Positions 57,267-64,000 of a stretch of 64,000 bases of DNA are shown here, piece by piece. The stretch is from Streptomyces cirratus. Its GTDB lineage: Bacteria; Actinomycetota; Actinomycetes; Streptomycetales; Streptomycetaceae. The stretch lies in the NCBI RefSeq assembly GCF_014650775.1, contig NZ_BMVP01000009.1, forward strand, positions 124,001 to 188,000, read 5' to 3'. The notes beneath the pieces were generated by a model. The model was not told the origin of the DNA. It did no database searches and worked only from the letters and a program-made list of their open reading frames with translations. Made by a program: the position numbers and the translations under genes. Position 1 is the first letter of the stretch. Each line of letters opens with the position of its first letter.

Positions 57267-59219
57267 TCAGGGCATGCTCGGGTAGGGGGATTCCGGCGAG
57301 CGGCGGGCGTGGAGGACCGCGCGGGTCTTGCGCAGCCGCAGCGCCATCTGGATCTCCAGGGCCTGCCCCGGCTTCTGCCAGCCCTCGCCCAGCAGGTCCG
57401 TGATCCGCTCCAGTCTCCGCGACACCGTGTTCGGGTGGACGTGCAGAGCCTCAGCGGCGTGCGTGGGGCTGCCGCCCGAGGCGAAGTACGCGTCCAGCGT
57501 CCGCGTCAGATCCGTCATGCGGTCCGCGTCGTACTCCAGCACCGGGCCGATCGTCGACGCGATGTAGGCCTCCACGTCGTGGTCCGCGGATAACAGCAGC
57601 CCCACGAACCCCAGCTCGCGCATAGAAGCCGTACCGCCCGCCCCGTCGAGCGCGGTCAGCGCGTCCAGGCAGCGCACCGCCTCCGCGTACACCCGCGCCA
57701 CCTCCCCCGGCCCCTCGGCCGGTCCGGCGGCTCCCGTCGACACCGCGTGGCCCAGCAGCGGCGACAGTTCCCCGGAGGCCCGGTGCGCGGCGTCCGAGGC
57801 GTCGGTACCCGGCAGGAGCAGCACGATGCAGCCACGGCGGACGCCTTTGAGACCGCCCATGCGGTACGCGTACGAGGACGCCCACGCCACCGCCCGGCCC
57901 AGTTCGCCGCCCTCGGGCCGGGCCACGACCACCACGTGCGGGCGGTCGAGGTCGACGCCGAGCCGCCGGGTGCGCTCCGAGAGGCGCAGGTCGAACGAGT
58001 TGGGCCGCTCCAGCAGATCGGCCAGCAGTTCGTCGTGGACGGGCCCTTCGGCGGCGGCCGTACCCCGCTGGATCAGCATCAGCGAGGCCACCGACTGCGC
58101 CGCCAGCCGCAGCAGCCGTACGTCCTCCTCCGCGAGCGGCGCGGACGCGCTCAGCAGCAGCACCCCGAGGTCCTCGGCGCCCGCCAGCACCGGCGCCAGC
58201 CACACCTCCCCGGGCAGTCTGACGGGGCGCCGCCCGGTCAGCGCCTGGAGCGACGCCTTGGTCACCGACTCCTCGTCCAGTTCCGGGAGTTCACCGGTGA
58301 CGGTCAGCACCCGCCCGCCGGGGTCCCGGACCTGGAGCACGCCGTCCAGCGCGTCGGCGGTGGCCCGGGCCAAGGTCAGCAGCCCGGCTCCGTCCAGGAC
58401 CAGTCCGGCCAGCCGGGCGTGGCACTCCCACAGGTAACGGACCCGGGTCAGGGCGGTATTGGTCCGCGTGCCGAAGGCGGCCAGTTCGGTGACCTCGTCG
58501 CGGGTCTGCTCCAGCAGCCGGGCCTTCTCCAGGGCGACGGCGGCCAGGTCGGCGAGGGAGAGCAGCAGGCCGATCTCGTCGGGGGTGAACCGGCGCACGC
58601 GGCGTTCGGCCCCGTAGAGCGCGCCGAGGGTGGAGTCCCCGCGCCGCAGCGGTACCGCGATGATCGCGTGCAGCCCTTCGGCGCGGACGACGGCGTCGAT
58701 GCCGGGCTCGTGCGCGATGGCGTCGTCGTTCAGGTAGTCGGCGGTCCAGACGGGGGAGCGGCGCTCTTGGGCGACGCTGCCCAGGCCGTTGCCGGTGCCC
58801 AGTTCGAGGCCGATGTTCAGTGAGGTGGTCTCGCCCTCGGAGGTCCGTACGTACGCGGAACCGTCCGGGCGGCTCAGGGACAGCCATGCCATGTCGAAGC
58901 CGAGGAGGCGCCGGGCCCGGCGGGTGATCAGGCGCAGTAGGCCGTCGATGTCGTACGGGGAGGTCAGGTCGTGCGCGGTGTCCACGAGGGCGGTCAGCGC
59001 GGCCTCGCGCTGTTTGCGGCGGCTCGCGCTGGCGCGGACGGAGCGGGCCAGCGCCACGGCGTGGGTGAGTCCCGCGAGCCGGGCGGGGTCCGCGTCCCCG
59101 CGTCGGGCTTCGTCCAGCAGGGCTTCGTAGGCGCTCTGCGGTGCTTCCTCCGCGAGCAGTTCCAGTACCGCGAGCACGCCGCCGTCGGCGCCCCCGTCCC
59201 GCGTCCCGCTGTCCCCCAT
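57267..59219 (-). CDS. PucR/CdaR-type regulator with GAF domain
   Basis: A 650-residue regulator. After a helical head, residues about 75-235 form a GAF domain (RRLLGFDMAWLSLSRPDGSAYVR, AIIAVPLRRGDSTLGALYGAERRVRRF). A central GGDEF-like/CdaR ligand region follows (about 370-550). The C-terminal PucR helix-turn-helix is LTRTLDAYFASGGSPTHAAEALHVHPNTVSRRLERITDLLG. Such proteins activate catabolic genes in response to small molecules. ATG 59219 begins MGDSGTRDGG. A 12-bp palindrome lies just upstream. It is the last of three consecutive leftward regulator genes. Confidence 0.92.
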   Translation of the reverse strand: MGDSGTRDGGADGGVLAVLELLAEEAPQSAYEALLDEARRGDADPARLAGLTHAVALARSVRASASRRKQREAALTALVDTAHDLTSPYDIDGLLRLITRRARRLLGFDMAWLSLSRPDGSAYVRTSEGETTSLNIGLELGTGNGLGSVAQERRSPVWTADYLNDDAIAHEPGIDAVVRAEGLHAIIAVPLRRGDSTLGALYGAERRVRRFTPDEIGLLLSLADLAAVALEKARLLEQTRDEVTELAAFGTRTNTALTRVRYLWECHARLAGLVLDGAGLLTLARATADALDGVLQVRDPGGRVLTVTGELPELDEESVTKASLQALTGRRPVRLPGEVWLAPVLAGAEDLGVLLLSASAPLAEEDVRLLRLAAQSVASLMLIQRGTAAAEGPVHDELLADLLERPNSFDLRLSERTRRLGVDLDRPHVVVVARPEGGELGRAVAWASSYAYRMGGLKGVRRGCIVLLLPGTDASDAAHRASGELSPLLGHAVSTGAAGPAEGPGEVARVYAEAVRCLDALTALDGAGGTASMRELGFVGLLLSADHDVEAYIASTIGPVLEYDADRMTDLTRTLDAYFASGGSPTHAAEALHVHPNTVSRRLERITDLLGEGWQKPGQALEIQMALRLRKTRAVLHARRSPESPYPSMP

Positions 59220-59263
59220 AGGGCGCTTCCCCCGTCCGACCTGCTGTTTTCAGCCCGGATCTT

Positions 59264-59275
59264 GAACCTAGGTTC
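59264..59275. promoter_or_regulatory. 12-bp palindrome before the PucR-type gene
   Basis: GAACCTAGGTTC is a perfect palindrome 45-56 bp before the ATG, in the 70-bp gap after the SARP gene. It could bind the PucR-type protein itself or another dimeric regulator. Confidence 0.4.
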
Positions 59276-59289
59276 CGCGCGGCGGAGGG

Positions 59290-59991
59290 TCAAGCGCCAC
59301 ACGCCACCGGTATGCCGGCGAGGAAGCGGGCGGAGCGGAGGGCGTCGAGGCGTTCCTCGGCGCGGCGGACCCCTTCCAGGAAGGCGCCCGCCCGTTCGCC
59401 TCCGCCGGCGCCGTGCAGCCCGGCCAGTTCCAGCCGCAGTTCCCGGCGTCGTCCCAGGGCGAGTTCGGCTTCGACCCACTGCTCCAGTACCGAGCACCGG
59501 TCGGCGTCGAGCACGGCGACGCGGGAGCGGAGCCAGGGTCCGGCGTCGATGCCGTCCAGGGCGGGGCCGGTCCACAGGGCGAGGGCGCGGCGCAGCCGGC
59601 GGGCGGCCTGTTCGAAGTCGCCCCGGCCCATGGCCCGGTAGCCGGCTCCGGCCTCGCGCTCGAATTCCCGGACGTCGGACCGGCCGCCACCGGTGTCGAG
59701 AACATACCCGCCGGGCCTCGCGGACAGCACGGTCTCGGGAGTTCGTACCGAACCGGCTCCCAGCGCCTCCGCCAACCGCTCGCGCAGGCGGCGCACGGCG
59801 GTGAGCAGGACGGCGTGGTCGTAGTGGGACGAGGTGCGGTGGGCGAGCTCGTCAGCGAGGACGGCCTCCGGTACGACGCGGTCGGGAGAAACGGCCAGCA
59901 CCGCCAGTACGTGCCTCGCCTCGGGCGTGGGCGCCTTGAGGGGCAAGCCGTTCTCGGTGACGCGCGGCACTCCGAGCACCTGAATGTCCAC
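59290..59991 (-). CDS. Small SARP-type regulator (winged helix plus BTAD)
   Basis: A 233-residue protein in the SARP size class. Residues 1-95 resemble the OmpR-type winged helix of SARPs (IQVLGVPRVTENGLPLKAPTPEARHVLAVLAVSPDRVVPEAVLADELA, then LLTAVRRLRERLAEALG). Residues 110-233 are the BTAD domain (YRAMGRGDFEQAARRLRRALALWTGPALDGIDAGPWLR). SARPs usually switch on antibiotic clusters; none is in the window. GTG 59991 has GGGGGAG upstream. An AT-rich 31-bp palindrome lies 34-64 bp before the start. Confidence 0.85.
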   Translation of the reverse strand: MDIQVLGVPRVTENGLPLKAPTPEARHVLAVLAVSPDRVVPEAVLADELAHRTSSHYDHAVLLTAVRRLRERLAEALGAGSVRTPETVLSARPGGYVLDTGGGRSDVREFEREAGAGYRAMGRGDFEQAARRLRRALALWTGPALDGIDAGPWLRSRVAVLDADRCSVLEQWVEAELALGRRRELRLELAGLHGAGGGERAGAFLEGVRRAEERLDALRSARFLAGIPVACGA

Positions 59992-60024
59992 AGTCTTCTC
60001 CCCCTGACGCAGGGGCTCCGCCCT

Positions 60025-60055
60025 CAAAAAATAATACCCGGAAGCATCTTTTTTG
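60025..60055. promoter_or_regulatory. AT-rich palindrome in front of the SARP gene (ARE-like)
   Basis: A 31-bp imperfect inverted repeat: left arm CAAAAAATAAT, centre CCCGG, right arm ATCTTTTTTG. AT-rich DNA of this kind is rare here. Autoregulatory elements bound by gamma-butyrolactone receptors are AT-flanked palindromes of similar size, and the receptor-like gene ends 63 bp away, so this is its most likely target. Confidence 0.5.
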
Positions 60056-60118
60056 GAAGGGGAGGTACGAAAACCAAGTGGCTCATGTGGCACTGGGGAA
60101 CCGTCAGGCGACGGTTCG

Positions 60119-60880
60119 TCAGGCGCCGAGCGCCTCCGGGAGGTTCGCATCGGCGCCGTCCTCCGCGCCGCCCTCCGCGCCGTCCGCTCGCGGCGCCACG
60201 CCCACCGCGCAGCCCTCCCGGCACACGTGGGTGCCCCGCCCGCCGAAGAGCGCCCGCGCGCCCCGTCCCGGGGCGGTGTCCAAACGGATCGCCACGGCAG
60301 GGACGACCACGCTCGGCATCACGTGCGCGTACAGCTCCGAGACTTGGCGGTCCATGTCCAGGCCCAGCGTATGGGACATCGTATTGAGACCGGCGTACGC
60401 GCCGACGATCAACTGCGAGGGGATCGCGGGATCCACGCCCGGCAGCAGCTCGCCGCGCCGCTTCGCCTCCGCCAGCACCTCGGTGTGCAGGGCGATCCAC
60501 GCTTCGTAGGGGGCCGCCTTGTCGAGGGTCTGACCGGCGCGGTCCAGGGTGAGCCGGGCACTGGCCCGCATGAGCACGTCGTGCCGCAGCTGGTGGCAGA
60601 AGATCATCCCCATGTCCAGGAACTCCTGCGCCTTGTACTCCTGCGGCAGGGCCGGCGGCTGCCCCTGGTTCTGGGCGTCGATGACGGCCTGGGCCAGGGC
60701 TTCCTTCGAACCGAAGTGGAAGTACAGGGCGCCCTTGGTGACCTTGGCGATGTTGACGATGTCGGAGAGTTTGGCGGCGTCGTAGCCGTACTCCTCGAAG
60801 ACCGTCGCGGCCGCCTCCAATATGGCCTGCCGGGTGCGTACCGCCCGGTCCTGTTTTACCGGGGGGCGCTCTGTTCTCAT
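60119..60880 (-). CDS. Gamma-butyrolactone-receptor-like TetR regulator (ScbR/ArpA type)
   Basis: A 253-residue TetR-family protein. The N-terminal KQDRAVRTRQAILEAAATVFEEYGYDAAKLSDIVNIAKVTKGALYFHFGSKEALAQ is the form seen in ArpA/ScbR-type receptors. The ligand domain has the tryptophan context APYEAWIALHTEVLAEAKRRGELLPG. The last 40 residues are Gly/Ala/Asp-rich and unconserved. It may sense a butyrolactone or a precursor and repress the neighbouring SARP gene. No afsA/scbA-type synthase gene is in the window. ATG 60880 starts MRTERPPVKQ. Confidence 0.85.
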   Translation of the reverse strand: MRTERPPVKQDRAVRTRQAILEAAATVFEEYGYDAAKLSDIVNIAKVTKGALYFHFGSKEALAQAVIDAQNQGQPPALPQEYKAQEFLDMGMIFCHQLRHDVLMRASARLTLDRAGQTLDKAAPYEAWIALHTEVLAEAKRRGELLPGVDPAIPSQLIVGAYAGLNTMSHTLGLDMDRQVSELYAHVMPSVVVPAVAIRLDTAPGRGARALFGGRGTHVCREGCAVGVAPRADGAEGGAEDGADANLPEALGA

Positions 60881-61015
60881 GGGTGGGCCTCTCCTGACCC
60901 CCGGATTTACATCCCCGGGAGTACGTTCTTGTGAGGTGATTCCACACCATCGCGGAGCCGCAGTCCACCGCCGTGTGTCATCTCCGGCCATCCCGCCCGG
61001 GAGCCGCGGACATGC

Positions 61016-61058
61016 GGCAGGGGCCTGCTCGTCCCTCGTGGACGGGCAGGCCCCTGCC
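61016..61058 (-). terminator. Terminator after fbaA
   Basis: A 19-bp near-perfect inverted repeat (61016-61034 with 61040-61058, one G-U pair, 5-nt loop), 36 bp after the fbaA stop on the leftward strand. Confidence 0.85.
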
Positions 61059-61094
61059 ATGGGCCCTGTCACGGACGCCGCCGTGACGCCGGGG

Positions 61095-62117
61095 CTACTT
61101 CAGTCGGGTCCCCGCGGAGCGCAGGTTCGCGCAGGCCTCGGTGACACGCGCGGCCATGCCGGCCTCGGCGGCCTTGCCCCAGGTGCGGGGGTCGTACTTG
61201 GACTTGGTGCCCACCTCGCCGTCGACCTTGAGGACGCCGTCGTAGTTGCGGAACATGTGGTCCGCGACGGGGCGGGTGAAGGCGTACTGGGTGTCGGTGT
61301 CGAGGTTCATCTTCACGACGCCGTTCTCCAGCGCGGTGGCGATCTCCTCGGCCGTGGAGCCCGACCCGCCGTGGAAGACGAAGTCGAACGGGGAGGCCTT
61401 GCCGTACTTCTCGCCGACACCGGCCTGGAGGTCCTTGAGGAGCTCGGGGCGCAGGACGACATTGCCCGGCTTGTAGACGCCGTGCACGTTGCCGAAGGAG
61501 GCGGCCAGCAGGTAGCGGCCCTTCTCACCGAGGCCGAGGGCCTCGGCGGTGCGGATCGCGTCCTCGACGGTGGTGTACAGCTCGTCGTTGATCTCGTGGC
61601 TGACCCCGTCTTCCTCGCCACCGGTCGGGGTGATCTCGACCTCAAGGATGATCTTCGCGGCGGCGGCCTTGGCGAGCAGTTCCTGGGCGATGGCCAGGTT
61701 GTCGGCCAGGGTCTCGGCGGAGCCGTCCCACATGTGCGACTGGAAGAGCGGGTTCAGACCACGGCTCACGCGCTCGGCCGAGATGTCCAGGAGCGGACGC
61801 ACATAGCCGTCCAGCTTGTCCTTCGGGCAGTGGTCCGTGTGCAGCGCGACCGTGATGTCGTACTTGGCGGCGACGACGTGCGCGAACTCCGCCAGGGCGA
61901 CGGCGCCGGTGACCATGTCCTTGTTGTACTGGCCGCCCAGGAACTCGGCACCACCGGTGGAGATCTGGATGATGCCGTCGCTTTCGGCCTCCGCGAAGCC
62001 GCGAAGCGCAGCGTGCAGGGTCTGGGACGAGGTCACGTTGATCGCCGGGTAGGCGAACTTGCCTGCCTTCGCCCGGTCCAGCATCTCGTTGTAGACCTCG
62101 GGGGTTGCGATGGGCAT
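61095..62117 (-). CDS. fbaA: Class II fructose-bisphosphate aldolase
   Basis: Cleaves fructose 1,6-bisphosphate in glycolysis and runs backward in gluconeogenesis. 340 residues, the normal length. The zinc motif TDHCPKDKLDGYVRPLLD, LEVEITPTGGEEDG, AASFGNVHGVYKPGNVVL and VFHGGSGSTAEEI (phosphate binding) are present, as is NLDTDTQYAFTRP. ATG 62117 has AAGGAGCGG upstream. The upstream gap of 262 bp contains a perfect parS-like palindrome. It is separated from pyrE, which is also leftward. Confidence 0.97.
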   Translation of the reverse strand: MPIATPEVYNEMLDRAKAGKFAYPAINVTSSQTLHAALRGFAEAESDGIIQISTGGAEFLGGQYNKDMVTGAVALAEFAHVVAAKYDITVALHTDHCPKDKLDGYVRPLLDISAERVSRGLNPLFQSHMWDGSAETLADNLAIAQELLAKAAAAKIILEVEITPTGGEEDGVSHEINDELYTTVEDAIRTAEALGLGEKGRYLLAASFGNVHGVYKPGNVVLRPELLKDLQAGVGEKYGKASPFDFVFHGGSGSTAEEIATALENGVVKMNLDTDTQYAFTRPVADHMFRNYDGVLKVDGEVGTKSKYDPRTWGKAAEAGMAARVTEACANLRSAGTRLK

Positions 62118-62235
62118 CTGTCCGCTCCTTGGATGTGCGGGGAGTGTGCGATTGCTGGCCCTGACCTGGGGGCGACGTTGCCGTCGCGCCTATCTTTCCA
62201 GACTCGGTACCCGCCTCCACCCGGGCCCAGTGGAC

Positions 62236-62249
62236 GTTTCACGTGAAAC
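62236..62249. other. parS-like ParB-binding site
   Basis: GTTTCACGTGAAAC, a perfect 14-bp palindrome identical to the bacterial parS consensus bound by ParB. It lies in the gap upstream of fbaA. Streptomyces carry a set of such sites around oriC, and this one supports a position within a few hundred kilobases of the origin. It may also sit in the fbaA promoter region. Confidence 0.85.
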
Positions 62250-62379
62250 ATTCGGCCGGGCCCGGGGGCGGAGAGAAAACAGCAGGTCAGCGACCACGGT
62301 GTCCCGACGACCGGGTTCCGCCGGGCGTCTCGTCCCGTGGACGCCCGGCTTCCGCAAACGCGACGACCCCCCAAACGAT

Positions 62380-62919
62380 CTAGGAGAGGCCCAGGTCTGC
62401 GAGCTGGTAGCCGGTGAGGTAGGGCAGCCCCGCCTCGGCGATCGCGTCGGCCGCGCCGCGGTCCACGATCGTCGCCACGGCCACGACCTCACCGCCGGCC
62501 TCGCGGACCGCCTCGACGGCGGTCAGCGGGGACCCGCCGGTGGTCGAGGTGTCCTCGACCACGAGGCAGCGCTTGCCCTTCACGTCGGTGCCCTCGATCC
62601 GGCGCTGCATGCCGTGCGCCTTCTGCGCCTTGCGGACGACGAAGGCGTCCAGGCGCGCGCCGCGCGCGGCGGAGGCGTGCAGCATCGAGGTCGCCACCGG
62701 GTCGGCGCCCAGGGTCAGGCCGCCGACGCAGTCGTAGTCGAGGTCGGCGGTCAGGTCGAGCATGACCTGCCCGACCAGCGGGGCGGCCTCGCCGTCGAGG
62801 GTGATCCGGCGGAGGTCGATGTAGTAGTCGGCCTCCCGCCCGGAGGACAGGGTCACCTTGCCGTGCACGACGGCCTTGTCCTTGATCTGCTGCAGAAGCT
62901 CATCGCGTACGTCACTCAT
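62380..62919 (-). CDS. pyrE: Orotate phosphoribosyltransferase
   Basis: Makes orotidine 5'-phosphate from orotate and PRPP in pyrimidine synthesis. 179 residues. The PRPP loop VVEDTSTTGGSPLTAVEAVR, the SSGREADYYIDLRRITL N-terminal segment and VRKAQKAHG are standard for the actinobacterial form. ATG 62919 starts MSDVRDELLQQ. The aldose epimerase gene ends 33 bp upstream in the same direction, so they may be co-transcribed. Confidence 0.97.
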   Translation of the reverse strand: MSDVRDELLQQIKDKAVVHGKVTLSSGREADYYIDLRRITLDGEAAPLVGQVMLDLTADLDYDCVGGLTLGADPVATSMLHASAARGARLDAFVVRKAQKAHGMQRRIEGTDVKGKRCLVVEDTSTTGGSPLTAVEAVREAGGEVVAVATIVDRGAADAIAEAGLPYLTGYQLADLGLS

Positions 62920-62952
62920 GGCTCCGAGCTTAAAGGGGACGGGGTCCAGGGC

Positions 62953-63741
62953 CTAAGCCAAGCGCCGCCAGGTCCAGGTGGTGGAGACCTCCAGCGGGTC
63001 CACCGGCGTGACCAGCCGCGGCAGGGTGTTCAGGCCGTTCGGCGGGCCGGACTGGGGCTCGACGCAGACCGTCTGCGGCTGCTCGTCGTAGATGACCACC
63101 CACTCGGCCCGGCTGGTGATCTTCAGTTCCAGCGAACCGGGCCAGGTGAGGGTGACGTCCACCCCCTCGGGCATCCCGAAGCAGTCGTCCCACGGCCCGG
63201 GCTTGGGGTCGATGCGGTTGCCGGTGGGGATGTGGTCGGGGCCGCGCTCCTCCTGCCAGGCGGGGGTGAAGTCCAGCTGCGCTTCCGGGCCGCCCGGCGT
63301 GAGGCTGCGGTTGAACCAGGGGTGCCAGCCGGCCTGGGCCGGGAAGGAGTCCCCGTACGTCTCGACGCCCATCGTGAGCGTCAGCGCGTCCTCGCCCAGC
63401 TGGAAGACCTGCGTCACGCGGCCCGGGTACGGCCACGGGTCGGCGAGGTCGTACGTGAACACGGCCGTGGTGCCGGTGCTGTGGGCCGGGCGCCAGGCCA
63501 CCTCACGGCCGAAGCCGTGGATGGCGTGCGGGGGGTGGTTGAGCGGCAGCTGGTGGACGGTCGCCCCGTCGCGGAACCGGCCGTTCGCGGTGCGCCCGCA
63601 CCACGGGACCATCGGGAAGGCCCCGTACTTGGGGCCCTGTAGCAGGAGCTCCGTCCCGTCGACGCGCAGACTGCTGATCCGGCAGCCGTTTTCCTGGTCG
63701 ATCGTCAGCTCGGCGCCGCCGGCGCTCAGTCGCGTACTCAT
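62953..63741 (-). CDS. Aldose 1-epimerase
   Basis: A 262-residue galactose mutarotase-like protein that interconverts the alpha and beta anomers of sugars. MVPWCGRTANGRF, HPPHAIHGFGRE with the catalytic-region histidine, FPAQAGWHPWFNR (second histidine) and CVEPQSGPPNGLN (the catalytic glutamate region) are in order. The substrate sugar is not assigned. ATG 63741 begins MSTRLSAGG. It ends 33 bp before pyrE. Confidence 0.9.
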   Translation of the reverse strand: MSTRLSAGGAELTIDQENGCRISSLRVDGTELLLQGPKYGAFPMVPWCGRTANGRFRDGATVHQLPLNHPPHAIHGFGREVAWRPAHSTGTTAVFTYDLADPWPYPGRVTQVFQLGEDALTLTMGVETYGDSFPAQAGWHPWFNRSLTPGGPEAQLDFTPAWQEERGPDHIPTGNRIDPKPGPWDDCFGMPEGVDVTLTWPGSLELKITSRAEWVVIYDEQPQTVCVEPQSGPPNGLNTLPRLVTPVDPLEVSTTWTWRRLA

Positions 63742-63794
63742 ACGGCCGACCCTAAACGGCCGCCGGGCCGTTTCCGCGTCAAGGGTCAGACGGC

Positions 63795-64000
63795 CTAGCG
63801 GCGGCGGCGCAGGACGCGGCCGACCACGACGGCCGAGGCGACGGCAAGGGCGGCGGCCGGGGCGATCCAGCGCAGGCCGACCCCGGCCGCGGCGGAGGAG
63901 GGGGCCGGGACGGGGGCGTAGCGGCCGCGCGGAGGTGCGTGGTCGACCTCCTCGGCGCTGCGGCCGATCATCGTGCGGCGGGCGTGGGCGGCTTCGGCGG
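63795..64000 (-). CDS. 3' end of a membrane-anchored protein (partial)
   Basis: The last 67 codons of a leftward gene that continues past the window edge. The end shows a hydrophobic segment (IAPAAALAVASAVVVGRVL) followed by RRRR, so the protein has a C-terminal membrane anchor with a basic cytoplasmic tail. The preceding part is Pro/Arg-rich and hydrophilic. Nothing identifies its function. It lies 53 bp upstream of the epimerase start. Confidence 0.6.
   Translation of the reverse strand, partial: AEAAHARRTMIGRSAEEVDHAPPRGRYAPVPAPSSAAAGVGLRWIAPAAALAVASAVVVGRVLRRRR

Noticed and set aside
57267-61000. A secondary-metabolite cluster around the three regulators
   Set aside because: No biosynthetic enzyme genes occur on either side; the flanks are a repeat region and fbaA.

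Overview
The window is high-GC actinobacterial DNA and almost certainly comes from a Streptomyces chromosome. Third codon positions are strongly G/C, GTG starts are common, many genes overlap by ATGA, and several genes are Streptomyces signatures (wblA, crp, a small SARP, a gamma-butyrolactone-receptor-like TetR protein). The order crp - metallo-hydrolase - RidA - two ArsA-like ATPases - wblA - penicillin-binding protein, then asd-ask-recR-ybaB, purA, a kynurenine operon, fbaA and pyrE, is the order of the central (core) chromosome arm near oriC. A perfect parS-like site at 62236-62249 fits that position. No mobile element with ends, no CRISPR array and no biosynthetic gene cluster was found.

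Layout. 1-5.2 kb: end of a leftward gene, a CooC/MinD-type ATPase, a NodB-like lipoprotein, and a SulP anion transporter fused to a beta-carbonic anhydrase. 5.6-26.8 kb: acetyl-CoA synthetase (with a DasR-like operator), NhaA, a holin-like membrane protein, an epoxide-hydrolase-like enzyme, a MarP-like membrane serine protease, a CoA-type Nudix protein, endonuclease III, Crp (with a Crp-like site in front), an L7/L12-like protein, a metallo-beta-lactamase-fold hydrolase, a second Nudix protein, RidA, a 54-residue protein, two ArsA/Get3-like ATPases, WblA, a bifunctional penicillin-binding protein, a YqeY protein, a metallophosphoesterase and tRNA-Pro(CGG). This block appears to match the Mycobacterium tuberculosis region acs-marP-nth-crp-Rv3679/3680-whiB4-ponA2, so it is an old actinobacterial neighbourhood.

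27-39.8 kb: an HD hydrolase, cytosine deaminase, an S9 peptidase, a SURF1 protein, an ECF-type sigma factor with its downstream membrane partner, the ask-asd pair, recR-ybaB and conserved hypothetical genes. 40-48.1 kb is more accessory: GntR regulator and class III aminotransferase, a DJ-1/MarR operon with a perfect operator-like palindrome, SnoaL-like and LysE proteins, a two-component system next to the 3' remnant of another response regulator, and a P450. 48.1-55.4 kb: a diacylglycerol-kinase-fold protein, purA, a repeat-rich propeller-like protein, and kynA-kynU with a formamidase candidate. 55.6-61 kb: an IS701-like transposase relative that seems to have lost its catalytic residues, then three stacked regulators (PucR type, SARP type, gamma-butyrolactone receptor type). 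61-64 kb: fbaA, pyrE, an aldose epimerase and the 3' end of a membrane-anchored protein.

A theme across the window is GC-rich tandem repeats with a different unit at each site (about 5.2, 10.7, 15.2-15.6, 17.7-18.8, 39.9 and 57.0-57.25 kb). They sit mostly at the 3' ends of genes. Related in-frame repeats occur in the N-termini or linkers of several proteins.
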